Positions 1 through 5,765 of a stretch of DNA of 10,569 bases are shown piece by piece. Source of the stretch: Pyrodictium sp. (GTDB lineage Archaea; Thermoproteota; Thermoprotei_A; Sulfolobales; Pyrodictiaceae); assembly GCA_015662475.1 (NCBI GenBank), contig DQUB01000081.1:1-10569 (forward strand). Reading direction: 5' to 3'. The notes below the pieces were generated by a model that did no database searches, was not told where the DNA came from, and was given only the letters and a program-made list of their open reading frames with translations. Both the position numbers and the translations under genes were made by a program. The stretch's first letter is position 1. The number at the start of each line of letters is the position of its first letter.

Positions 1-549
1 ACTCCTGCAGATGATCCGAGAAAGCTTATTGGTAGGGTTATGGAGGTAACCCTTTACGATATAACTGGCGACTTTTCGCTTGTCCATGTTCACCTATACT
101 TCCAAATAATCGAGGTTGATGAGGAGAATCTCAAGGCGTACACTAGATTTAAAGGTCATGAGCTTGCTAGAGACTATATGAAGAGCCTTATAAGGAGAAA
201 GAGTAGCAAGATACAAGGCATATACAATGTGACTACAAAAGACGGCTATGGTCTAAGAATAACGGGTGTTGTTCTCACAACCTATAGGTGTAAGACAAGC
301 CAGAAAAAAGCTATTAGGAAGATAATGGGCGACATAATCGTGAAGAGAGCCTCTGAGATGACATTCGATGAACTGATAAAAGCTATGCTCTTTGGCCAAC
401 TAGCAAACGAGATTTTCGAGGCAGCAAAGAAGATCTATCCACTGCGTAAGGTGGAGATCTACAAGTCAAAGCTTCTCACAATACCAGGTCCAGATGGTAA
501 ACCTCAACCAGCAGTTGTTGTTTCACCACTAATGTACGAGTCAAGGTAG
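1..549 (+). CDS. rps3ae: 30S ribosomal protein eS1 (S3Ae), 5' end outside the window
   Basis: This is a structural protein of the small ribosomal subunit, found in archaea and eukaryotes (S3Ae/S1e family). The frame is open from base 1, and the residues before the first internal Met (TPADDPRKLIGRV) continue the family's conserved N-terminal part, so the Met codon at base 40 is internal and not the start. Recognisable family segments are YDITGDFS, the VHLYFQ strand just after it, a basic RFKGHELARDY stretch, and the C-terminal part ending in SPLMYESR. The visible part is 182 residues; family members are usually a little over 200, so roughly the first 30 to 40 residues lie outside. The stop TAG is at 547-549. 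The next gene on this strand begins 192 bases later and is probably a separate unit. The family assignment is firm; the true start cannot be seen. Confidence 0.95.
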   Translation, partial: TPADDPRKLIGRVMEVTLYDITGDFSLVHVHLYFQIIEVDEENLKAYTRFKGHELARDYMKSLIRRKSSKIQGIYNVTTKDGYGLRITGVVLTTYRCKTSQKKAIRKIMGDIIVKRASEMTFDELIKAMLFGQLANEIFEAAKKIYPLRKVEIYKSKLLTIPGPDGKPQPAVVVSPLMYESR

Positions 550-661
550 AGAACATCACGTGAAAAACTTTTCAATTCTATAGCCCTCTACAACTCTAAA
601 CAGCTAACTTCCCCCACCTTAGGAATGGTTTCCCTCGATGGTATCAGAGTTTTTAGCGAAT

Positions 662-701
662 GCTAGAAGTGCTAGGCTAGTTTACTGAAACCTCTTCTAG
701 C
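662..701 (+). other. long imperfect hairpin between eS1 and the THUMP-SPOUT gene
   Basis: Bases 662-669 (GCTAGAAG) are the exact reverse complement of 694-701 (CTTCTAGC). Inside, 680-683 pairs with 688-691 (GTTT with AAAC) around the loop ACTG, and 674-675 can pair with 692-693, giving about 14 pairs with bulges on the 5' side. A second small hairpin, CCCAC with GTGGG, sits at 712-725 just before the ribosome site of the next gene. These could form a terminator for eS1 or a structured leader for the downstream RNA-binding protein. The sequence does not decide between them. The rest of the 192-base gap shows no coding frame or RNA gene that I recognise. Confidence 0.35.
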
Positions 702-741
702 CATTTCTCCCCACTTTCTGGTGGGTCTACTCGAGGTGTGA

Positions 742-1836
742 ATGTTGGTTAGTGAATGTAACGTTGTTCTTGTGAAAACCGTTCTTGGTATGGAGAATGT
801 TGCTGCAAGCTATATAGAGGAGCTCGACCCTAACTCGAAGATACATGTTGCGCCATATGGTCTTAAGGGTTTGGTTATTGTTGAAGCATCTAAGGATAAG
901 TATGAGCTTGCCAGAGAGATTGAGGAGAAGGTTCCTGAAGCTGAGAAGGTTCTGGTTGCAGAGGCATGTGTTAATGCTGATTTGCAGGAGATGGCTAAGG
1001 TTGCAGCTGAGATTGCCAAGAAGCATATTGGTTCTCAAGAGACTTTTGCTGTGAGAACTGTTAGGCGTGGTCGCCACAATTTTACAAGTATTGATGTTAA
1101 TGTTGTTGTAGGTGATGCTGTTCGTAGGGCTACTGGTGCTTCAGTAAATCTACGTTTTCCCGACAAGGTTGTAGCAGTCGAGATAGTTCATGATAAAGCC
1201 TATATCTGCATCTATCCTGGCAAGAAGGAGTGGAAGAAGATGAGACCTGGCAAGTACCCCCTCTATAAGGTGTTTAGAAGGTTTGCAGTAGTCCAGATGC
1301 CGTATCTAGGGCCTTTGGATGCGTGTAAGACTATGGGTATGAGAATTGGTCGTGAGGTTCAAAACTTTGAGGTAAGGGAGCTGGTTATAGCGCCAATAGG
1401 TGTTGTAGATGCTTTGCAGCTGAAAACATTTCTCGATGGTGTGTTTGAAGGGATAGAGTCTAGATATGAGGTGCAAAGGAAGAGTTATGGGAGAGATGTC
1501 CACAAAGTGAAAGTTTATGTCCAGGATCTCTACCAGCTTGTAAGAGATAGGCGGAATGAGGTAATAATAGTGTTTGAGCCTGAAGGCGAATACGTTTCTA
1601 AGGTTGCAGATAAACTGTACGAGCTTATTCGCGAGTCGAAAGGCAGGATAAACCTGCTCTTTGGCTCGAGAGAAGGTATACCACAGGGAGTGTATAGGTT
1701 CGCAGATCTTGTACTAGACATAGCACCTGGTGTAACGCTGTCGACAGAGTATGCGGCGGCTGCTGCACTAATAGCTATAGGAACGGTTTTACACGATAGA
1801 CTTGTTGAGGAGGAGTCTAGCGAGGTTACCGGCTAG
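742..1836 (+). CDS. THUMP domain protein with C-terminal SPOUT RNA methylase-like domain
   Basis: This is a predicted cytoplasmic RNA-modifying or RNA-binding protein of 364 residues. The N-terminal half (about 60-165) has the THUMP layout, including TFAVRTVRRGRHNFTS, a run ending in VNLRFPDKVVAVEI and the closing strand AYICIYPGKKEW. The C-terminal part (about 212-350) looks like the SPOUT domain fused to THUMP in archaeal proteins of the AF2226 type: strand VIIVFEPEG, knot-like loop LLFGSREGIPQGVY (305-318), and DIAPGVTLSTEYAAAAALIAI, split here as a strand, a Gly/Thr loop and an Ala-rich helix. The ATG at 742 is preceded by GAGGTG at 733-738, a good crenarchaeal ribosome site. The gene ends 11 bases inside the convergent gene 1826-2389. 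The family is likely; the RNA target and methyl transfer activity are not shown by the sequence. Confidence 0.85.
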   Translation: MLVSECNVVLVKTVLGMENVAASYIEELDPNSKIHVAPYGLKGLVIVEASKDKYELAREIEEKVPEAEKVLVAEACVNADLQEMAKVAAEIAKKHIGSQETFAVRTVRRGRHNFTSIDVNVVVGDAVRRATGASVNLRFPDKVVAVEIVHDKAYICIYPGKKEWKKMRPGKYPLYKVFRRFAVVQMPYLGPLDACKTMGMRIGREVQNFEVRELVIAPIGVVDALQLKTFLDGVFEGIESRYEVQRKSYGRDVHKVKVYVQDLYQLVRDRRNEVIIVFEPEGEYVSKVADKLYELIRESKGRINLLFGSREGIPQGVYRFADLVLDIAPGVTLSTEYAAAAALIAIGTVLHDRLVEEESSEVTG

Positions 1837-2389
1837 ACTCCAAATATTTATTGACAATATTTGACAATGTAAATGCTAGCATTGGGTTTACACGGCCTAA
1901 CTCTCTCAAGATCCGCTTAACATCTCTTTGAGGCTCTGGTTTACGAGCTACTTTACGTCTCCGTGTCAACATCGTTTGTCTAGGCTCTACATAGTCTCTA
2001 ATACTCTTGACAACAGCTTCACGTGGTTCTGGTGCAAAAGCAAGCTCGACAGTAACATTTGCCTCTTCTAAGATCTTCTTAGCCTCTGGGTGTGGTTTAT
2101 CGGAGTATGCTTCCACTATCTTTTCTAAGGCTTCAACAACTTGTCTGAGTACATCTTCACCTGCTTTAGCGAGTACATGATGTGCATAAACAGCTGCAGC
2201 AAGGCTGGAAAAACGTGATGCTAGACGTCTTGCCTCACCAAAACCTGCATCAATGGCTTTTAATGGGCTATAGAGTGCATCTGCAGCAGCTATTAGCATG
2301 TTTGCTGACTTCTCAACATCATCTACGCCTTCAATAAGCTTTGCCAATACAACCTCGAATATACGACCTATAACGTCTCTCCAAGCCAC
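1826..2389 (-). CDS. unrecognised helical, basic protein
   Basis: I do not recognise this 187-residue protein. It begins with GTG at 2389-2387, supported by an AGGAG ribosome site at 2400-2396, six bases before the start. Residues 1-95 look almost entirely alpha-helical and Ala/Leu/Val rich (for example LIAAADALYSPLKAI and SLAAAVYAHHVLAKAG). A middle part, roughly 100-140, includes NVTVELAFAPEPREAVV. A strongly basic linker follows (RRRKVARKPEPQRDVKR, 143-159), and then a final helix ends in NIVNKYLESSR. There is no signal peptide or clear membrane span. The basic linker may contact nucleic acid, which is inference only. The 3' end overlaps the THUMP-SPOUT gene by 11 bases on the opposite strand, and upstream is a divergent gap shared with the radical SAM gene. 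Length, ribosome site and codon use support a real gene. Confidence 0.75.
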   Translation of the reverse strand: MAWRDVIGRIFEVVLAKLIEGVDDVEKSANMLIAAADALYSPLKAIDAGFGEARRLASRFSSLAAAVYAHHVLAKAGEDVLRQVVEALEKIVEAYSDKPHPEAKKILEEANVTVELAFAPEPREAVVKSIRDYVEPRQTMLTRRRKVARKPEPQRDVKRILRELGRVNPMLAFTLSNIVNKYLESSR

Positions 2390-2593
2390 GATAGTCTCCT
2401 AAAATAGAAACACACTTGGACTATAGAACAAAAATGCTACGCTAGAGGCTCGGCATAACTCTGACCAGTCATCGCAAAGCTCCTACTTGCCGGGTAGTCC
2501 TCACAGCCCATAAATTTTAGGTCTTACTGCCAACTTTTAGATTTCTATGGGGCTTACACTATAAACGACCTAGGGGTACGCGTAGAACAAAGT
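2390..2593. promoter_or_regulatory. divergent intergenic region before the helical protein and radical SAM genes
   Basis: This gap holds the promoters of two genes reading outward. CTATAAAC at 2559-2566 is a good TATA box for the radical SAM gene, 31 bases before its GTG start. On the other side CTATAG at 2421-2426 is a weaker candidate for the leftward gene. Near the middle, TGACcaGTCA at 2462-2471 is a perfect 10-base dyad that could be an operator. CTAC/GTAG at 2483-2497 is a minor hairpin. I see no coding frame or recognisable small RNA; fragments resembling C/D boxes lack the full box set. Confidence 0.4.
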
Positions 2594-3370
2594 GTGGTTG
2601 AAAGATTGGGTGGTCGTCTTCTAGTTGCAGGTTGGAAGAGCATTAGTTTGGTCGACGTGTACGGTAGTCCTTGCTTTAGCCTGTGGCTTTGTGGATGTAA
2701 TCTACGGTGTCCTTTTTGCCATAATTGGAGGATTGTGAAGCGGCTAGAGTGTAAGTGGGTGGATGTAGACAAGATATTCGATGTTCTTCAAGGTGCAGCT
2801 CGTCTCGTAGACTTTCTACACGTTACAGGTGGTGAACCTCTTCTGCAATGGGAGGCTCTAGCCCAGCTATTTGACTTGGCGAAAAAGATCGGATTGCGTA
2901 CTAGTTTGAACACCAACTGTACTCTAGTTAGACCCTTTGAAAAGCTTTTAGAGAAGAAGCTGGTAGACCACCTAGCAACAGACTTAAAAGTGCCATTTTC
3001 CATGCTAGTAGGCTTACCAGAAACTGTTGCTGGCAAACTATGGAAGTTGTACCTTGAATGTCTATCTCTAGCAGCAAAATATGGTGTAACAGTTGAGCTT
3101 AGAATACCCGTGCCAGCAAACATTGAGGGCTATCTAGAGGAGCTAGACAAGGCCCTTAATGTGGTGTCAAAGAGGCTGAGAGATACAGAATGGTATGTTG
3201 TTGTAACCCCCCTTCTAGGCTCTCCACATGTGAATCCCTGCAATAAAACCTGGTGTGAAAAGCACTGTAATCCTCCTCAAACTCTTGTTGGCAAAGCTGC
3301 TGTGATTGCAAAAAGGTATGCATCTAGAGTCTACGTGTCTCAAATAGCGCGAGATTTGTTGGAAGACTAG
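2594..3370 (+). CDS. radical SAM protein, PflA/NrdG activase-like
   Basis: This 258-residue protein belongs to the radical SAM superfamily, whose members use a 4Fe-4S cluster and S-adenosylmethionine to make a radical. The cluster motif is C35-NLR-C39-PF-C42 followed by HNW, in the setting typical of pyruvate formate-lyase and ribonucleotide reductase activases (SLVDVYGSP, then LWLCGCNLRCPFCHNW). The SAM-binding motif VTGGEPL is at about 77-83, and LNTNCT and ATDLK fit later strands of the partial barrel. The C-terminal part has a second cysteine group, C216-x4-C221-x3-C225, that could bind another cluster or zinc. The start is GTG at 2594, placed by the TATA box at 2559-2566, with a very short or absent leader. 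No glycyl radical enzyme is visible in the window, so the partner is unknown. It shares its terminal CTAG with sfsA on the other strand. Confidence 0.85.
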   Translation: MVERLGGRLLVAGWKSISLVDVYGSPCFSLWLCGCNLRCPFCHNWRIVKRLECKWVDVDKIFDVLQGAARLVDFLHVTGGEPLLQWEALAQLFDLAKKIGLRTSLNTNCTLVRPFEKLLEKKLVDHLATDLKVPFSMLVGLPETVAGKLWKLYLECLSLAAKYGVTVELRIPVPANIEGYLEELDKALNVVSKRLRDTEWYVVVTPLLGSPHVNPCNKTWCEKHCNPPQTLVGKAAVIAKRYASRVYVSQIARDLLED

Positions 3371-4104
3371 TGGCAGGGTATAACTGGAATCATACCACCG
3401 TAGTAGACCAACAGTTTGTCGTCTACTACACGTACTACAAGTTTAGCAGCGACATAGTCTATGATAGTCTTGTAGGAACACATTAGCTTTGCAAAAACAG
3501 GATCGATCTCTCGATGGGGTTTCAACACTCTAGCATCCTCTCTAACAACCATGAATGCAAGCTGGGCTCTATAGCCTCTCTCGGCAAGTAGTGCAAGTGT
3601 AGTCAGATGTTTCTGGGCTCTCTTGCTGGGAGCATCAGGGAAAAGAGCAATGCCCTTATCAACAACTAAATTTGTGTTCTTGACTTCGACAACAACTGTA
3701 GACCCATCACAACATGATGTTACAAAGTCGAGTCTAGAACCGATGAGATAGACTTCTGATTGCAAGCTAGGACTACATTTGGGGTCTCTGCACGTAAGTT
3801 CTCCTGCTAAAACACGATACAGCGTATTAGCATATCGAGTATCTTCTAGTACAATGACTCCTGCAGCACCATCTTCTATCGCGACAACATCACATGGTGT
3901 TTTTCTAGCAATGCTCTTAGCCGCCATTCTAAACCACACACGATACCCCGGCCTAAGCCATGGCAGTCTTCCAGGATCGTGGAGATGGCAGTAGAGTTCT
4001 CTATTACCCGTCAAAACTTTGACTACAAAGCGGTTAACCCTAGAAACAAATACTCCTTCGTTAACACCATCTATTACCACTATAGGATTGTTGAAAGATA
4101 CCAT
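3367..4104 (-). CDS. sfsA: SfsA family DNA/RNA nuclease-like protein
   Basis: The 245-residue product matches the SfsA family, named for sugar fermentation stimulation in Escherichia coli and now regarded as a nuclease-fold family. Visible family motifs in order are FVSRVNRFVV (19-28), HLHDPGRL (40-47), KTPCDVV (68-74), VLEDTRYANTL (85-95), SEV followed by GSRLDF (116-127), VEVKN (139-143), and LFPDAPSKRAQKHL (154-167), then FMVVRED and the IDPVFA near the end. Asp126 and Glu140-x-Lys142 fit a PD-(D/E)xK core. I place the start at ATG 4104-4102, because GGAGG at 4118-4114 lies nine bases upstream. The in-frame TTG at 4113 would abut that ribosome site directly. Stop codons of this gene and the radical SAM gene share one CTAG. 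A TTAAAC box at 4148-4143 is a plausible promoter. Confidence 0.93.
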   Translation of the reverse strand: MVSFNNPIVVIDGVNEGVFVSRVNRFVVKVLTGNRELYCHLHDPGRLPWLRPGYRVWFRMAAKSIARKTPCDVVAIEDGAAGVIVLEDTRYANTLYRVLAGELTCRDPKCSPSLQSEVYLIGSRLDFVTSCCDGSTVVVEVKNTNLVVDKGIALFPDAPSKRAQKHLTTLALLAERGYRAQLAFMVVREDARVLKPHREIDPVFAKLMCSYKTIIDYVAAKLVVRVVDDKLLVYYGGMIPVIPCH

Positions 4105-4113
4105 TATGGACAA

Positions 4114-4118
4114 CCTCC
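4114..4118 (-). promoter_or_regulatory. ribosome binding site that sets the sfsA start
   Basis: On the minus strand this reads GGAGG, complementary to the 3' end of archaeal 16S rRNA. It is nine bases before ATG 4104-4102 and directly touches an alternative in-frame TTG at 4113-4111, so the ATG is the better start. Confidence 0.7.
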
Positions 4119-4141
4119 ATTACTTAGAAAGCATAAGCGTT

Positions 4142-4148
4142 GTTTAAC
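4142..4148. promoter_or_regulatory. TATA-like box usable in both directions
   Basis: GTTTAAC is nearly self-complementary. Read leftward it lies about 40 bases before the sfsA ATG, giving a leader of about 15 bases that contains the GGAGG site. Read rightward it would start transcription near 4171, at the edge of the GC-rich folded island. Both readings are predictions from spacing only. Confidence 0.4.
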
Positions 4149-4172
4149 CCTCTAGAACAGAACAGTGTTTAT

Positions 4173-4250
4173 GGGGTATGTGGAACGTTCGCTAGTCCGA
4201 GGCCCGAAGAGGGCCTATGGCGTACTCGGCCGGACCCCGAACCCCGCACC
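4173..4250 (+). ncRNA. candidate structured small RNA (GC-rich island)
   Basis: The gap between sfsA and the antiporter gene changes abruptly to about 70% G+C (45 of 64 bases at 4187-4250), a known mark of structured RNA in hyperthermophiles. It folds well: 4187-4191 with 4238-4242 (GTTCG/CGAAC), 4195-4199 with 4231-4235 (GTCCG/CGGAC), and the perfect six-pair hairpin 4200-4205 with 4211-4216 around the loop GAAGA. A single-sided 14-base segment, ATGGCGTACTCGGC (4217-4230), is left free, like a guide or binding strand. CCGAG 4197-4201 can instead pair with CTCGG 4225-4229, so two forms are possible. Strand is uncertain: the upstream TATA-like box at 4142 and the pyrimidine-rich run after 4250 favour plus. 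It does not fit tRNA, C/D box, H/ACA, SRP or RNase P RNA. It could instead be the 3' end of the antiporter transcript. Confidence 0.4.
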
Positions 4251-5762
4251 TCACCTCTTCTTCCCACTCTCCTCCTTTGTGGTGCCAAGTAGCCATGCAA
4301 GAAACTCTTTAGAGGTTATCGTGCCTATAACTTTGCCTGAATCATCTACAACAGCTACTATCGGTTCTACGGCTAGATCTTCAGCTAGTTCGAGTATTGG
4401 AGTATTCTTGTGGACAGCTATTACGCCTACCCTCATAATGTCTAGCGCTTTTAGCTCTTCTAAGAGCTCGGGACTTGCATGGACGAGATCTTCAGCACTT
4501 ATATATCCTAGAGGTCGTCCGTTATCGTCGATAACTACAACAGCTCCTTTGGCAGCTACAACTTCAGCAGCTGTTATCGCTGGCGCTGTGTATGAGACCA
4601 CAGAGTATCCCAGAGGGAGATCTAATATTCTCAAGCGCCATTTCTCTCTAGTCATATGGCTTGGTCGAGCACCGACAATTAGTGCTGAGACTAGTGTGGA
4701 GAGAAGAAGCATTGTAACACCTGCCGTATAATGGGATGGTTCGAAGAGGTGTTCTGAAAGCCCGGTGTATAGTAGTGAAGCGTCGACACCGCCTTTGGCT
4801 AGGAGTATTGCTAGGCTTTTAACGTTGGCTTCTCTACACACCAGTTTTCCTACTAGAAGTTTGACTGTGGAAGCGATGATGAATACGGCAACTGCTGCTA
4901 GCAAGCTTTGAACGTCTGGTGTTACCATTGTTAGCCCTATACCTGCAAAGAATAATGGTTCTAGGAAGCCGTAGGTTAGAGCTTGGAGTCTTTCGTGGAA
5001 GAATGGCCTTTTAAGCAGATAGTCTGAGGCAAAAAGTCCTAGGATTAATGCTGTAACAGCGGCGTTAAAGCCTAGATATTCGGCTGCAAAGGATGCACCC
5101 ATTATTATCGAGACTAGTAGAGCAAAAGGAGCTTCTTGGGCGTGCGTTCTCTTCTCAAGCTCTATCAGAGCTTTTGTGAATAAGCGTCGACCTAAAAAGT
5201 ATATGGTGGCTACAACAAGTATTGTGGCTACCAGCTGGTCTATGGAAAAGCCTTTCGTGAGAGAGTTGAACGAGATAATGCCTAGAAGTTCGAGTACAAC
5301 CACGAGTCTGAGTAAGGCGATAGGTGTTGGTCTTATATGTAGTGCAAGTTTTATAGCGGGGCCTAAGCTTGCAATTGTTACTGCTATTCCAAAGGCTAGT
5401 GCTGCGTGTAGGGGCATATGCCAGTAGAAGTGTGCTGGGAGAGCAATAGCGGTTGATGTTGCAATAAGCATTATAATTGATGCAAATAGCTCTCGTTTAC
5501 GTGGTACAAGTTTTCCGTGTGGAGCAAGCTCTTCGACGCCAGCTAAGAATAGGAAGAAGCTGAGTCCTATCAAGTAGAATATGTAGGTGCTTTCATACGC
5601 CTCCTCAGATATTATATTCAACCCTGCACGTCCTAAGAGCATACCAGCTATGATAGCGCCGAGAAAGCTGGGTAGGCCAAGCCTCATGAAGATCTCTTCG
5701 CCAACTTTTGCGGCAAAAAGAGCGAGAGCTAATAGTGCAACGGCTTCAGCAACCTCTATCAA
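4251..5762 (-). CDS. CPA2-type cation/proton antiporter with C-terminal CBS domain pair
   Basis: This 503-residue membrane protein is predicted to exchange Na+ or K+ for protons. Residues 1-365 contain about 12 to 13 hydrophobic segments with CPA2 (KefB/NapA-like) marks: GLPSFLGAIIAGMLLG (29-44), a TM5-TM6 region near 120-165, and FLEPLFFAGIGLTMV (266-280). Where typical members have an Asp-Asp or Gln-Asp ion site, this one reads VVVLELLGII, leaving Glu158 as the likely acidic residue. Residues about 378-495 form two CBS domains (VVVIDDNGRPLGYISAEDL and VAVVDDSGKVIGTITSKEF), which bind adenosine nucleotides in other proteins and may gate transport. The TTG start at 5762 follows the malic enzyme stop by three bases, and its ribosome site GGAGGG (5775-5770) lies within that gene, so translation is probably coupled. 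The exact ion is not shown. Confidence 0.88.
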   Translation of the reverse strand: MIEVAEAVALLALALFAAKVGEEIFMRLGLPSFLGAIIAGMLLGRAGLNIISEEAYESTYIFYLIGLSFFLFLAGVEELAPHGKLVPRKRELFASIIMLIATSTAIALPAHFYWHMPLHAALAFGIAVTIASLGPAIKLALHIRPTPIALLRLVVVLELLGIISFNSLTKGFSIDQLVATILVVATIYFLGRRLFTKALIELEKRTHAQEAPFALLVSIIMGASFAAEYLGFNAAVTALILGLFASDYLLKRPFFHERLQALTYGFLEPLFFAGIGLTMVTPDVQSLLAAVAVFIIASTVKLLVGKLVCREANVKSLAILLAKGGVDASLLYTGLSEHLFEPSHYTAGVTMLLLSTLVSALIVGARPSHMTREKWRLRILDLPLGYSVVSYTAPAITAAEVVAAKGAVVVIDDNGRPLGYISAEDLVHASPELLEELKALDIMRVGVIAVHKNTPILELAEDLAVEPIVAVVDDSGKVIGTITSKEFLAWLLGTTKEESGKKR

Positions 5763-5765
5763 CAG

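Noticed and set aside
727..1077. Leftward open frame opposite the THUMP-SPOUT gene
   Set aside because: It is a shadow frame with unnatural composition, and the plus-strand product has recognisable domains.
1349..1372. GGTTCAAAAC resembling a tRNA T-arm
   Set aside because: It lies within a well-supported coding region and has no accompanying acceptor or D arm.
2440..2520. Possible C/D box RNA on the minus strand (GTGAGGA and GCGATGA fragments)
   Set aside because: Both C-like boxes have mismatches, and no proper CTGA D or D' boxes occur at the required spacing.
4105..4113. TTG at 4113 as the sfsA start
   Set aside because: The GGAGG site would touch the start codon. ATG 4104 has ideal spacing.
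4173..4250. tRNA reading of the GC-rich island
   Set aside because: No T-arm sequence of the GTTCRA type in place, no seven-pair acceptor stem and no anticodon arm of correct size on either strand.
4165..4731. Long rightward open frame opposite the end of the antiporter gene
   Set aside because: It has Ser/Thr-rich low-complexity content typical of an antisense shadow, and it begins inside the folded GC-rich island. The opposite strand has clear CBS domains.
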